DNA from: Rhodothermales bacterium | GTDB lineage: Bacteria; Bacteroidota; Rhodothermia; Rhodothermales; JAHQVL01 | Assembly: GCA_041391505.1 (NCBI GenBank) | Contig: JAWKNW010000018.1 | Span: 1 to 64,000 of the forward strand | Direction of reading: 5' to 3' | DNA length: 64,000 nt | Shown here: one piece after another, positions 53,510-62,091 of the stretch | Position numbering within the stretch: the stretch's first letter is position 1 | How the letters are laid out: the number at the start of each line of letters is the position of its first letter | Made by a program: the position numbers and the translations under genes | The notes under the pieces: generated by a model | Seen by the model: the letters and a program-made list of their open reading frames with translations, nothing else | The model's database searches: none | What the model was told of the DNA's origin: nothing

Positions 53510-53643
53510 TGCGTTTATGCGATACTATGGCACGCCGATTGGTTTAAACGCTCGTCACAATCTCGTTTCAATTCATCCTGAACGGCCAGAGCGCCGCCGG
53601 CCCGAGCCATCCGGAGGCGCAGCAGCAGCAAATCGATCGCCCG

Positions 53644-54570
53644 GTGAATACACAAGCCATCACGCCCAAATCGCTGAAATCGAGCGTAATCGCGGCACCT
53701 CCGCTGGCGCGGAAGGCCGATCTTTCGGTCAACCACGAGGAAAACCGCAAGATCATCCGGTTCCTGGAAGAAGGGGGACTGACCACCTTTCTCTATGCCG
53801 CCAACGCCAATTTCTACCACGTCGGACTGGGTGAATATGCCTCGATCCTGGAGTTTCTGGAGGAAACTGTTTCCCCCAACTCGACCGTCATTCCCGCGAT
53901 CGGGCCGGCGTTCGGGACCATGATCGCCCAGGCAAGGACGTTGCGGCGCACGGCGTTTCCGGTGGCGCTGCTCCTCCCCGCCACCTTCGCGGCCGACTCG
54001 GAGGGCATCGAATTCGGCATACGCCGGCTCATCGACGAACTCGGCAAGCCAGTCATCGTGGAGATCAATCAGCCCGATATGATGGACCCGGGCGACATGC
54101 ACCGACTGGTGCGCGACGGCCTCGTCGCGGCCATCGTCTACTCCGTGCGGAGCGAGAACCCGATCGAGGATCCCTATCTCCGCCGGCTCACCGACCGCAT
54201 CGAGCCGTCCACGTTTGTCAGCGGGTGCGGCGAGTTCGCCGCCATCACGCATATGCGCGATTTCGGGATGAGCACCTTCGTCTCCGGCTGCGTCTGCGTC
54301 GCCCCCCGGCTGGCCCGCAAGATGCACCGCGCCATCCAGGACGGCGACTACGAGATCGCCGAGAACGTCCGGGAACTGTTCGTCCCCCTCGACCGCATCA
54401 TGGAGCACTACAACCCGGTGCGCGTCGTGCACGAAGCCGTCCATCTCGCCCGCATCGCCGACGCCGGCGCGCTCCTGCCGTTCCTCAGCAACCTCGAACG
54501 CGAGCAGCAGCAGGGCGTCCTCCGCAGCGTCCAGCAACTGATGGTGGATAACGTGAACTTCGGCGTCTGA
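53644..54570 (+). CDS. DapA family paralogue lacking the Schiff-base lysine
   Basis: A 308-residue TIM-barrel protein, clear paralogue of the gene at 27130 over its length (NANFYH, TVIPxIGPAxGTM, SGCVCxAP, RVxHEAVxLAxxAD). At the position of Lys165 it has Val (AAIVYSV, codon 54136-54138), and the nearby lysine of the other copy (YIKSEG) is Asn here. It should therefore not form the imine typical of the family, so it may be non-catalytic or work differently. It precedes a KdaD-like gene and a semialdehyde dehydrogenase. GTG start at 53644. Confidence 0.78.
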   Translation: MNTQAITPKSLKSSVIAAPPLARKADLSVNHEENRKIIRFLEEGGLTTFLYAANANFYHVGLGEYASILEFLEETVSPNSTVIPAIGPAFGTMIAQARTLRRTAFPVALLLPATFAADSEGIEFGIRRLIDELGKPVIVEINQPDMMDPGDMHRLVRDGLVAAIVYSVRSENPIEDPYLRRLTDRIEPSTFVSGCGEFAAITHMRDFGMSTFVSGCVCVAPRLARKMHRAIQDGDYEIAENVRELFVPLDRIMEHYNPVRVVHEAVHLARIADAGALLPFLSNLEREQQQGVLRSVQQLMVDNVNFGV

Positions 54571-54579
54571 TGGGGTAAG

Positions 54580-54629
54580 GGGTTCAAGGGTCCGGGTTTA
54601 AGGTTTAAGGAGCGCGCTACGAACCTTAG
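54580..54629. repeat. TTAAGGT-family heptamer repeat, single arm
   Basis: Four 7-base units GTTCAAG, GGTCCGG, GTTTAAG, GTTTAAG start at about 54581, directly after the DapA paralogue, with one inverted unit CGAACCTTA near 54620. It matches one arm of the fuller element at 63496-63627. Confidence 0.6.
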
Positions 54630-54712
54630 ACGTTGATCCTGGAGCCCTTCATCATTGCGCGGGGTGAATGGTATCGGTATCTTGAGGCCGATCTTATCTA
54701 GCCACCGCCATC

Positions 54713-55546
54713 ATGCTTCTATACAAAACGCCTGCCGGCGCGATCCTGCACCATCTTGCAGGATGGCGCCATATCGCTTCGATCGACTGGGACGACCTGC
54801 TGCGACGGGAGGATTTACCCGAATTCTTGAACCAGATCGTGGCTACGGCGCCGGCTATCGAGCCTAGAGACCTGTCGGATATCCTGCCGCCGATCGGTCG
54901 GCAGGAAGTCTGGGCCGCCGGCGTAACGTATTTCCGCAGCCGGACGGCGCGCATGGAGGAGGCAAGCGATGCCGGCGGCAGCAGCTTTTACGATCGGGTG
55001 TATCATGCCGACCGCCCCGAGCTGTTTATGAAAGCCACGGCGCATCGTGTCGTGGGACACGCCGGCACCCTCCGCCTGCGGAAGGACTCGAAGTGGATGG
55101 TGCCCGAACCCGAACTCACCCTCCTCGTCAGCCCCGCCGGCCGGATCAACGGTTATGCGATCGGCAACGACATGAGCTGCCGGGATATCGAGGGCGAAAA
55201 CCCGCTCTATCTCCCTCAGGCCAAGACGTTCGACCAGTGCGCCGGCCTCGGCCCGGGCATCTTCGTCACGCGCGATCCGCTCCCGTCGGACACGGCCATC
55301 CGCCTCCAGATCTACCGCAACGGACGGCTCGTGTTCGAGGACAATACCGCGCTCGATCAGATGCGCAAGACGCCCGACCAGCTAGTGTCCTACCTCTACC
55401 GGGAAGCCTCCTTCCCGGACGGCTGCTTTCTGATGACCGGCACCGGCATCGTGCCGCCCGATACGTTCACGCTGGAAAACGGCGATGCGGTTCATATCAG
55501 CATCGAACCGATCGGCACGCTCATCAATACGGTTTCCATTTTCTGA
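54713..55546 (+). CDS. Fumarylacetoacetate hydrolase family protein, KdaD-like
   Basis: A 277-residue member of the FAH superfamily. The metal site is seen as PEPEL (E-x-E) and the following Asp in GNDMSCRDIEGENPLYLPQ, the pattern of 2-keto-3-deoxy-D-arabinonate dehydratase-like proteins. That enzyme converts a 2-keto-3-deoxypentonate to 2,5-dioxopentanoate. The next gene is the dehydrogenase for that product, which supports the assignment. ATG at 54713. Confidence 0.8.
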   Translation: MLLYKTPAGAILHHLAGWRHIASIDWDDLLRREDLPEFLNQIVATAPAIEPRDLSDILPPIGRQEVWAAGVTYFRSRTARMEEASDAGGSSFYDRVYHADRPELFMKATAHRVVGHAGTLRLRKDSKWMVPEPELTLLVSPAGRINGYAIGNDMSCRDIEGENPLYLPQAKTFDQCAGLGPGIFVTRDPLPSDTAIRLQIYRNGRLVFEDNTALDQMRKTPDQLVSYLYREASFPDGCFLMTGTGIVPPDTFTLENGDAVHISIEPIGTLINTVSIF

Positions 55547-55590
55547 TCGGGCATCTTTCCCCGGCTCTTACCCCAACGAATCTGCTACAC

Positions 55591-57183
55591 ATGGACCTTC
55601 TCGGAAAACACCTTCTCGGCGGCGTCTCCAGCGCCGATGGGCAACACGTCTTTTATGCGGTCAACCCGTCCGATGGGTCGAAACTCCAGCCGGGTTTTCA
55701 TGAGGCGCTTCCGGAGGAGGTGGATCAGGCGCTGCACCTGGCCGACGGGGCGTTTACGGGGCTGCGTCAGATGACGCCGGCGCAGCGCGCGGCCATGCTC
55801 CGCGCCATCGCCGAGGAGATCCTGGCGCTGGGCGATGCCCTGCTCGACCGTGCGCATGCCGAAACGGGCCTCCCGATGGGCCGGCTCCAGGGCGAGCGCG
55901 GCCGCGCCGTGAACCAGATCCGCCTCTTTGCTGACCTGATCGAGGAAGGATCGTGGGTCCAGGCGCGGATCGACGTGGGGGATCCCGAGCGTCAGCCGCT
56001 GCCGAAGCCCGACGTCCGCAGCATGCTCATGCCGATCGGCCCCGTCGCCGTGTTTGGGGCGAGCAACTTTCCGCTGGCGATCGGCGTCGCCGGCACGGAC
56101 ACGATCTCGGCGCTGGGCGCCGGCTGCCCCGCCGTCGTCAAGGCGCATCCGGCGCACCCGGGCACCAGCGAGATGATGGGGCAGGCGATCTCGCGCGGCC
56201 TCGCGCGGACGGGCGCGCCGGCCGGCAGTTTTTCGATGCTCCAGGGCGCCGGCCACGCGATGGGGATCGCGATGGTGCAGCATCCGCTCACGCGGGCGGT
56301 CGCCTTCACGGGCAGCTTCCGGGGTGGACGCGCCCTGTTCGACGCCGCAGCCTCGCGCCCGGACCCGATCCCCGTGTATGCCGAGATGGGCAGCGTGAAT
56401 CCGGTCTTCCTGCTCCCGGGCGCCCTCGCGCAGCGGGCCGAGCAGATCGCGCAGGGGTACCTCCAGTCCGTCAATCTGGGCGTGGGCCAGTTCTGCACGA
56501 ATCCGGGCCTCGTGGTCGGCATCGAAGGCGAATCGCTGGGCCGTTTCGTGGAGGCGGCGGGCAAGATGGCGGCGGAAACGCCGGCCGCCACCATGCTGCA
56601 CCCCGGCATCGCGGCCGCCTACCGGGATGGCGTCCAGCGGATCGCGCAGACCCAGGGCGTACGCGTGGCCGGTCGTGCGGCGGACGCGGATGAGGCCTCC
56701 TGCCAGGCCGCCTGCGTCATCTTTCAGACGGATATCGCCACGCTCGGGGACCAGGAGCAGCTGATGGAAGAGGTCTTCGGGCCGGCCTCCATCGTCGCCT
56801 CCGGCTCGAGTCTCGACGACCTCATCGCCGTCGCCCGGAAACTCGACGGGCACCTCACCGCCACCGTCCACGGCACCGACGAAGACCTCGCGTCCCATGC
56901 CGAGCTGATCCGGGTCCTGGAGACCAAGGTCGGACGGCTCATCTTCAACGGATTTCCCACCGGCATCGAGGTCTGCGCCGCCATGCACCACGGAGGGCCC
57001 TACCCGGCCACGACCGACAGCCACTTCACATCGATCGGCACCGGCGCGATCTTTCGGTTCGCGCGCCCGATCTGTTACCAGAACTTCCCCGACGCCGCGT
57101 TGCCGGAGGAGCTGCGCAACCGCAATGCCGCCGGCGTCTGGCGCCTGGTTAACAATGCGATGACGCAGGGCGATGTGGCCTGA
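55591..57183 (+). CDS. 2,5-dioxopentanoate (alpha-ketoglutaric semialdehyde) dehydrogenase
   Basis: A 530-residue NAD(P)-dependent aldehyde dehydrogenase of the KGSADH type, which oxidises 2,5-dioxopentanoate to 2-oxoglutarate. Catalytic Cys302 in GQFCTNPG, general base Glu265 in YAEMGSVNP, and the subgroup feature GPVAVFGASNFPLAIGVAG. The length and IFNGFPTGIEVC tail also fit KGSADH rather than general aldehyde dehydrogenases. It follows the KdaD-like gene by 44 bases, completing a Weimberg-type step. Confidence 0.88.
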   Translation: MDLLGKHLLGGVSSADGQHVFYAVNPSDGSKLQPGFHEALPEEVDQALHLADGAFTGLRQMTPAQRAAMLRAIAEEILALGDALLDRAHAETGLPMGRLQGERGRAVNQIRLFADLIEEGSWVQARIDVGDPERQPLPKPDVRSMLMPIGPVAVFGASNFPLAIGVAGTDTISALGAGCPAVVKAHPAHPGTSEMMGQAISRGLARTGAPAGSFSMLQGAGHAMGIAMVQHPLTRAVAFTGSFRGGRALFDAAASRPDPIPVYAEMGSVNPVFLLPGALAQRAEQIAQGYLQSVNLGVGQFCTNPGLVVGIEGESLGRFVEAAGKMAAETPAATMLHPGIAAAYRDGVQRIAQTQGVRVAGRAADADEASCQAACVIFQTDIATLGDQEQLMEEVFGPASIVASGSSLDDLIAVARKLDGHLTATVHGTDEDLASHAELIRVLETKVGRLIFNGFPTGIEVCAAMHHGGPYPATTDSHFTSIGTGAIFRFARPICYQNFPDAALPEELRNRNAAGVWRLVNNAMTQGDVA

Positions 57184-57310
57184 AGCGCCGCGCAGGGCTG
57201 GTAACAGGCACGACATTTTCTCGGTAACCCTCTCCCGGCATCAAACCTGATTCCGGGTGATTCAGGGCGTCATTCCGGATCGCCCTGCCCGTCATCATCC
57301 CATCTCTAGT

Positions 57311-57994
57311 ATGAAAATGCGACTTTTTGTATGGATCGCGGCGCTCGTCGTCGCGACTCTGGCTCCGGCGACCACGCTGGCGCAGAACCGTCCCGAACCC
57401 CGCAAAACCTCGGAAGCCCAGCGCGAAGCGCGCGATCGCGGCGAGCGCGCCGGCCGCGAGGCGGGGGCCCGGACCGACAGCGCGGCCCAGGAACTGCGCG
57501 AAGGCCGCGACCGCGCCGCGCGCGATGCCCGCGGTCGGGCCGACAGCACCGCGGATCGGTTTCGCGAGGGCCGCGAACGCGCCGGCCAGCGCGCTGACAG
57601 CGCAACCGCCGACGCACGCGAGCGCCGGGAACGCGGCGAACGCACGGCGGAAGACCGCATGCGTGGCGACTCCACGGGCATGTCCCGTGTGGATCGGATC
57701 GCGATGCTGAACGAACGGATCGCCAGCGCGCGGGAACGCGAGAGCGAACGCCACGAACGCCGGCTGGCCCGGATCGAGGAGATCCGCGCCGTGGCCCAGC
57801 AGCAAAACGACAGCGCGGCGCTCGCCCGCGTCGACGAGCTGGTCGAGAAAGAGCGGACCCAGCACACGCGGAAGCTCCAGCAGCTGACCGACATGGAGAC
57901 GCGGATGGCGCAGCTGCGCGACGGCTCCGATCGTCCGGCTCGCGGTGACCGCGAGCAAAACGAGCAGGAGGAAGATGGCCATGATAACCGCTAA
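57311..57994 (+). CDS. Exported Arg/Glu-rich coiled-coil protein, unknown function
   Basis: A 227-residue protein with a signal peptide (VVATLAPATTLAQ) followed by almost uninterrupted charged sequence of R, E, A and D in a roughly seven- to eleven-residue rhythm (ERAGREAG, REGRDRAARDA, REGRERAGQRA). Residues 130-200 predict as a helical coiled coil (RHERRLARIEEIRAVAQQ). No family recognised; it may be a periplasmic spacer or binding protein. A small lipoprotein gene follows after 19 bases. Confidence 0.7.
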   Translation: MKMRLFVWIAALVVATLAPATTLAQNRPEPRKTSEAQREARDRGERAGREAGARTDSAAQELREGRDRAARDARGRADSTADRFREGRERAGQRADSATADARERRERGERTAEDRMRGDSTGMSRVDRIAMLNERIASARERESERHERRLARIEEIRAVAQQQNDSAALARVDELVEKERTQHTRKLQQLTDMETRMAQLRDGSDRPARGDREQNEQEEDGHDNR

Positions 57995-58013
57995 AACAAA
58001 CCGGAGAGCACCG

Positions 58014-58268
58014 ATGAACTTCCTGACGAAATGCGCCGCCCTCGGTCTGTTTGTCGCCCTCGCCGGCTGCGGATCGAAACCGCCTGAAAAAGCGTCCGCC
58101 GAGGCCCGCGACACCACGGCGCCGGTAGAAGCCGTCGAACTCAATGCCGAGGAGGCCGCGCTGCTGGCAGCGCCGGCTCCACCGCCGGCCCCGGCCGAAC
58201 CGGTCACGCCGGCCAACTACAAGAAGGCGCTCGACGAACTGGAGGCGGAAATCGCCGCCGAGCAGTAA
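58014..58268 (+). CDS. Small lipoprotein, unknown function
   Basis: An 84-residue lipoprotein (lipobox VALAGC) with an acidic, proline-rich tail (AAPAPPPAPAEP) and a helical end. A Shine-Dalgarno GGAGAG precedes the ATG. Not recognised. Likely transcribed with the Arg/Glu-rich protein; a perfect terminator follows. Confidence 0.7.
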   Translation: MNFLTKCAALGLFVALAGCGSKPPEKASAEARDTTAPVEAVELNAEEAALLAAPAPPPAPAEPVTPANYKKALDELEAEIAAEQ

Positions 58269-58273
58269 TACGC

Positions 58274-58311
58274 ATCCGGGCGTCGCTCCACAGCGCGCCC
58301 GGATTTTTTTT
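58274..58311 (+). terminator. Intrinsic terminator after the small lipoprotein
   Basis: ATCCGGGCG (58274-58282) pairs CGCCCGGAT (58296-58304), followed by a run of T. Confidence 0.85.
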
Positions 58312-58319
58312 GCGCGGCA

Positions 58320-59687
58320 TCACGCCATCGGCTCGAAGCGGGCCGTGAAGTGGCGCAGCGCCGGCGGTTCGTGGGCGATGCGGTAGCCTCGCAGCGCGTC
58401 GCGCAGCTTGAGCACGTCCCCGAAACACTCGATCACGTAGTCGATGTGGCTCTGCGTGTAGACGCGCCGGGGGATCGCGAGGCGAACCAGCTCCATCCGC
58501 GCCGGCCGTTCGGAGCCGTCCGGTTGCCGGCCGAACATCACCGACCCGATCTCGCAGCTCCGGATGCCGCCGACCTCGTACAGGGCCACCGCGAGCGACT
58601 GACCGGGATACTGGAGCGGGGGGATATGCGGGAGCAGCGCGTGCGCGTCGATGTAGACGGCGTGCCCGCCCACAGGGCGGATGATGGGGATGCCCATCCG
58701 GGTCAGCGCGTCGCCGAGGTAGCGTGTCGAGGTCAGCCGGTAGGCGAGATAGTCTTCGTCGATCACTTCACCGAGCCCGACCGCAATGGCTTCGAGGTCG
58801 CGCCCGGCGAGCCCGCCATAGGTGGGGAAGCCCTCCGTCAGAATGAGCAGGTTGCTCGCCGCCTGCGCCCAGGCGTCGTCGTTCAGCGCCAGCCAGCCGC
58901 CGATGTTGACGAGCGCGTCTTTTTTGGCGCTCATCGTCATCCCGTCGGCATACGAGAACATCTCGCGGACGATCTCCTTGACCGGGCGGTCCGCATAGCC
59001 GGGCTCGCGCAGTTTGATGAAGTAGGCGTTCTCGGCAAACCGGCAGGCATCCAGGAAGAGCGGCTTGCCGTGCCGCTCGCACACCGCCTTCGCCGCCCGG
59101 ATGTTGGCCATCGACACCGGCTGTCCGCCCCCCGAGTTGTTGGTGACGGTGATCATGACGATCGGGACGGCGTCGCCCTGTTCCTGGAGGAAGGCGTCCA
59201 GGCGGTCGATGTCGATATTGCCCTTGAACGGGTGTTCGTTCGCCGGCTCCAGGCCTTCGCGAATGACGAGGTCGACCGCTTCGGCGCCGCTGGCCTCGAT
59301 GTTGGCGCGGGTGGTGTCGAAGTGGGTGTTGCTGGGGATGCGTTTGCCGCGGCCGCCGACGATGTGGAAGAGGATGCGTTCCGCCGCGCGGCCCTGGTGG
59401 GTGGGGATGATGTGTTTGAAGGGCATGAGGTCGGTGACGGCGGCCTCGAACCGGTGGTAGGAGGGGGAGCCGGCATAACTCTCGTCGCCGCGCATGATCC
59501 CTGCCCACTGCCCGGCGCTCATGGCCGAGGTCCCCGAGTCGGTGAGGAGGTCGATCAGCACGTCGTCGGAATGCAGCGAGAAGAGGTTGTAGTGCGCCCG
59601 GGCGATGTAGCCGGCGCGCTCCTCGCGCGTCGTCATCCGGATGGGCTCGACGGATTTGATGCGGAAAGGCTCGATAATCGTCTTCAT
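58320..59687 (-). CDS. tnaA: Tryptophanase
   Basis: PLP enzyme, 455 residues, that cleaves L-tryptophan to indole, pyruvate and ammonia. The PLP lysine is Lys256 (MSAKKDALVNIGG). It could be confused with tyrosine phenol-lyase, as the body resembles both (QWAGIMRGDESYAG). Positions known to distinguish them point to tryptophanase: Asp124 in HFDTTR where TPL has Thr, Ile in IRSCEIGS where TPL has Arg, and LRHFTARF where TPL has Phe for His. Its start overlaps the deacetylase stop by ATGA. No tnaC leader is visible because the upstream gene abuts. Confidence 0.9.
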   Translation of the reverse strand: MKTIIEPFRIKSVEPIRMTTREERAGYIARAHYNLFSLHSDDVLIDLLTDSGTSAMSAGQWAGIMRGDESYAGSPSYHRFEAAVTDLMPFKHIIPTHQGRAAERILFHIVGGRGKRIPSNTHFDTTRANIEASGAEAVDLVIREGLEPANEHPFKGNIDIDRLDAFLQEQGDAVPIVMITVTNNSGGGQPVSMANIRAAKAVCERHGKPLFLDACRFAENAYFIKLREPGYADRPVKEIVREMFSYADGMTMSAKKDALVNIGGWLALNDDAWAQAASNLLILTEGFPTYGGLAGRDLEAIAVGLGEVIDEDYLAYRLTSTRYLGDALTRMGIPIIRPVGGHAVYIDAHALLPHIPPLQYPGQSLAVALYEVGGIRSCEIGSVMFGRQPDGSERPARMELVRLAIPRRVYTQSHIDYVIECFGDVLKLRDALRGYRIAHEPPALRHFTARFEPMA

Positions 59688-60715
59688 GGAAGCAGGTGCG
59701 CGGCGGCGGCCGCGTCGAGGTGTCGGGTTGCGTCGGCGTCCACGATCTGGGGGGTGCCGAAAGGATCTTCCACCGCGGCGTCGGGGTCGCGGAGCACGTC
59801 GAGCGAGGCGCGGACGCTGTAGGCGAGCGCCATGGCGTCGTATCCGCCTTCGAGCAGCGCGACGAGCCGGCCTTCCGCCGTGGCGTCGGCCCAGGCGAGC
59901 GCCTCGCGCATCATGCGGGCGAAGCCGTTGACCGTGACGTGCATGCCGGCGATGGGGTCGCGCCAGTGGGCGTCGTAGCCGGCGGAGACCAGGATGACCT
60001 CCGGCTTGAAACGAAGCGCAAGCGGCGTCAGGATGCGGTCGAATGCGGCGAGGTAGCCGGCGTCGCCCGTGCGCGCGGGGAGCGGGACGTTGACGGTGGC
60101 GCCGAGGCCCGCGCCGGCGCCGCGCTCGTCGTTGCGCCCCGTCCCGGGGTAGAGCGGCCACTGGTGCAGGCTCATGTAGAGCACCGACGGGTCTTCGTAA
60201 AGGATTTCCTGGGTGCCGTTGCCGTGGTGCACGTCGAAGTCGAGCACGAGCACGCGCTCCACCCCGTGTTGACGCTGGAGCCAGCGGGCGGCGATGGCGG
60301 CGTTGCCGAGCAGACAGAAGCCCATCGCTTCGTCGGGCCGGGCGTGGTGGCCCGGGGGACGGACGATGGCGAACCCGTTATCCGCCCGGCCGTCCATCAC
60401 GGCGTCGCAGGTGGCGAGCAGGGCGCCTAGGGCTTCCATCGCGACGTCCCAGCTCGCCGGCGTGGCGTAGGTGTCGGGGTCGAGCCGCGCACCGCCCGCC
60501 TCGCAGGCCGCCTGGAGCCGCTCCAGGTATTCGGCCGGATGGGCCAGCAGCGCGGCCTCGACGGGGGCCGGCGCGGGCGGGAGCCGCAGCGCGTCGCGCA
60601 GGGTCTGCCCTTCTTCCAGCACGCGCTCGATGGCGTGGATGCGTTCGGGGCGTTCGACGTGCCCGCTCGACGCATGTGCGTCGTGCAGCCGGCTAACGGT
60701 TACGGCTGTCTTCAT
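59684..60715 (-). CDS. Histone deacetylase-like (HDAC/AcuC family) deacetylase
   Basis: A 343-residue Zn-dependent deacetylase of the arginase/HDAC fold. Active-site residues: His123-His124 in RPPGHHARP, and DFDVHHGNG with zinc ligands Asp161 and His163, followed by SAGYDAHW. The bacterial substrates vary (acetylpolyamines, acetoin-related proteins). It lies between the HD phosphohydrolase (23-base overlap) and tryptophanase (4-base overlap), so the three genes are one transcript on the minus strand. Confidence 0.9.
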   Translation of the reverse strand: MKTAVTVSRLHDAHASSGHVERPERIHAIERVLEEGQTLRDALRLPPAPAPVEAALLAHPAEYLERLQAACEAGGARLDPDTYATPASWDVAMEALGALLATCDAVMDGRADNGFAIVRPPGHHARPDEAMGFCLLGNAAIAARWLQRQHGVERVLVLDFDVHHGNGTQEILYEDPSVLYMSLHQWPLYPGTGRNDERGAGAGLGATVNVPLPARTGDAGYLAAFDRILTPLALRFKPEVILVSAGYDAHWRDPIAGMHVTVNGFARMMREALAWADATAEGRLVALLEGGYDAMALAYSVRASLDVLRDPDAAVEDPFGTPQIVDADATRHLDAAAAAHLLP

Positions 60716-62048
60716 GGGGTTCGAGGCGCGAGAGGGACAGCTTCACTTCCTTCGGGTAGCATACGTACGGCTTTTCGACCCGCAGCGTGAGCGACGCGAT
60801 GGCGGCGGTATCGGTGACGGTAGAGAGCTCCTGGATGCCTTCAGGCATGAGCACGTCGATGCCGCCGGGCTCGTGGCCGTACGCGGCGTGGCCGGCTTCG
60901 TCGACGCCGAAATAATACGACACGTCGTCATCGGCATGCTCGGGGTCGGTCAGGCGCTGAGCGAGCAACCAGAACTTCACCTGCTCGCGCCATTCACCGG
61001 CTTCGTCGTCGGAGGCCTCATGCCCGAGGAAGCGCACGCGGAGGAAGTCGCGGTTGTTGAAGCGCCGGCACAGATCCACCAGAATCGGGTCGCGGTGATG
61101 CGCCCAGCGTTTCATGCTGTAGATGATGTCGGAGTCGTCGAGTTCGCAGAAGACGGCGCGCACGTCGGGGTTCTGGATGTCGGCGCCCTTCACGTCGTGC
61201 TGTAGGAAGAAGAGCAGGGCGGGCGCTCCGAGTTGGGCTACGCCGGTATCGCCGGCGCCGAGCAGGTAGCGCGCCCGGCGGAGGATGCCCTGGAGGAGGT
61301 GGTCTCCGGCGAGGACAGTTTTGTGGAGATAAACCTGCCAGTACATGAGCCGGCGCGCGAAGAGGAAGTTCTCGACGGGGTAGATCCCCCGGGGCTCGAT
61401 GACCATGCGGGCGTCGGCGCGGCCGGCGGTGGGGGAGACGAGCATCGACTTGATGATGCGCTGCACGCCGACTTTCCCCTCGACGACGCCCGTGAAATAC
61501 GAGTCGCGCCGGAGGTAGTCGAGCCGGTCCATGTCGAGCTGACTCGAGATCAGCTGGTGGAAAAACGGGCGGTCGCAGGTGTTGTCGAACATCTCCAGCG
61601 CCAGGTGCAGCGAGCCGCCGAACCGTTCGGCGAGCTGCACGATGAGCGCGCGGCTCATCTGCTCGTGCTCGAAGTCGGAGATCAGGATGTGTTCGAGCGA
61701 ATGCGAAAACGGGCCGTGGCCGATATCGTGGAGCAGCGCGGCAGCGAGCGCGGCCGACTCCTCCTTTTCGCTGATCGGCGTATCTTTACCCCGAAGCGTG
61801 AGAATCGTATCCTGCATCAGCGCCATGGCGCCGAGGGCATGGCTGAAACGCGAGTGCTCCGCGCCCGGAAAGACGAAGTTGCCGACGCCGAGCTGGCGGA
61901 TCCGTCGCAGGCGCTGCACCTCGGGCGTCTGGATGAGCGGGAGGATCTCTTTTCGCGGGATGGAGATGAACCCGTGAACGGGATCCGCGACGATTTTGTA
62001 GTGCGGATTTCCCGATCCCGGGGCGTCGGCGTTCAACCGTAAAATCAT
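60693..62048 (-). CDS. HD-domain phosphohydrolase (dGTPase/SAMHD-like)
   Basis: A 451-residue protein with the metal-binding HD domain: HSRFSH (65-70), LLHDIGHGPFSH with His107-Asp108, and QLDMDRLDYLRRDSYFTG further on, matching the dGTPase-related HD family of free-standing deoxynucleotide triphosphohydrolases. It is the first gene of the HD, HDAC, tnaA run and overlaps the HDAC start by 23 bases. Nucleotide specificity unknown. Confidence 0.88.
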   Translation of the reverse strand: MILRLNADAPGSGNPHYKIVADPVHGFISIPRKEILPLIQTPEVQRLRRIRQLGVGNFVFPGAEHSRFSHALGAMALMQDTILTLRGKDTPISEKEESAALAAALLHDIGHGPFSHSLEHILISDFEHEQMSRALIVQLAERFGGSLHLALEMFDNTCDRPFFHQLISSQLDMDRLDYLRRDSYFTGVVEGKVGVQRIIKSMLVSPTAGRADARMVIEPRGIYPVENFLFARRLMYWQVYLHKTVLAGDHLLQGILRRARYLLGAGDTGVAQLGAPALLFFLQHDVKGADIQNPDVRAVFCELDDSDIIYSMKRWAHHRDPILVDLCRRFNNRDFLRVRFLGHEASDDEAGEWREQVKFWLLAQRLTDPEHADDDVSYYFGVDEAGHAAYGHEPGGIDVLMPEGIQELSTVTDTAAIASLTLRVEKPYVCYPKEVKLSLSRLEPHEDSRNR

Positions 62049-62091
62049 AGCCTATGGCCGGTCGTGAGGGCGTTCGGTCGGGCGGGTATTC

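Noticed and set aside
58320..59687. Tyrosine phenol-lyase
   Set aside because: The three positions that separate the two enzymes (Asp for Thr, Ile for Arg, His for Phe) all agree with tryptophanase.
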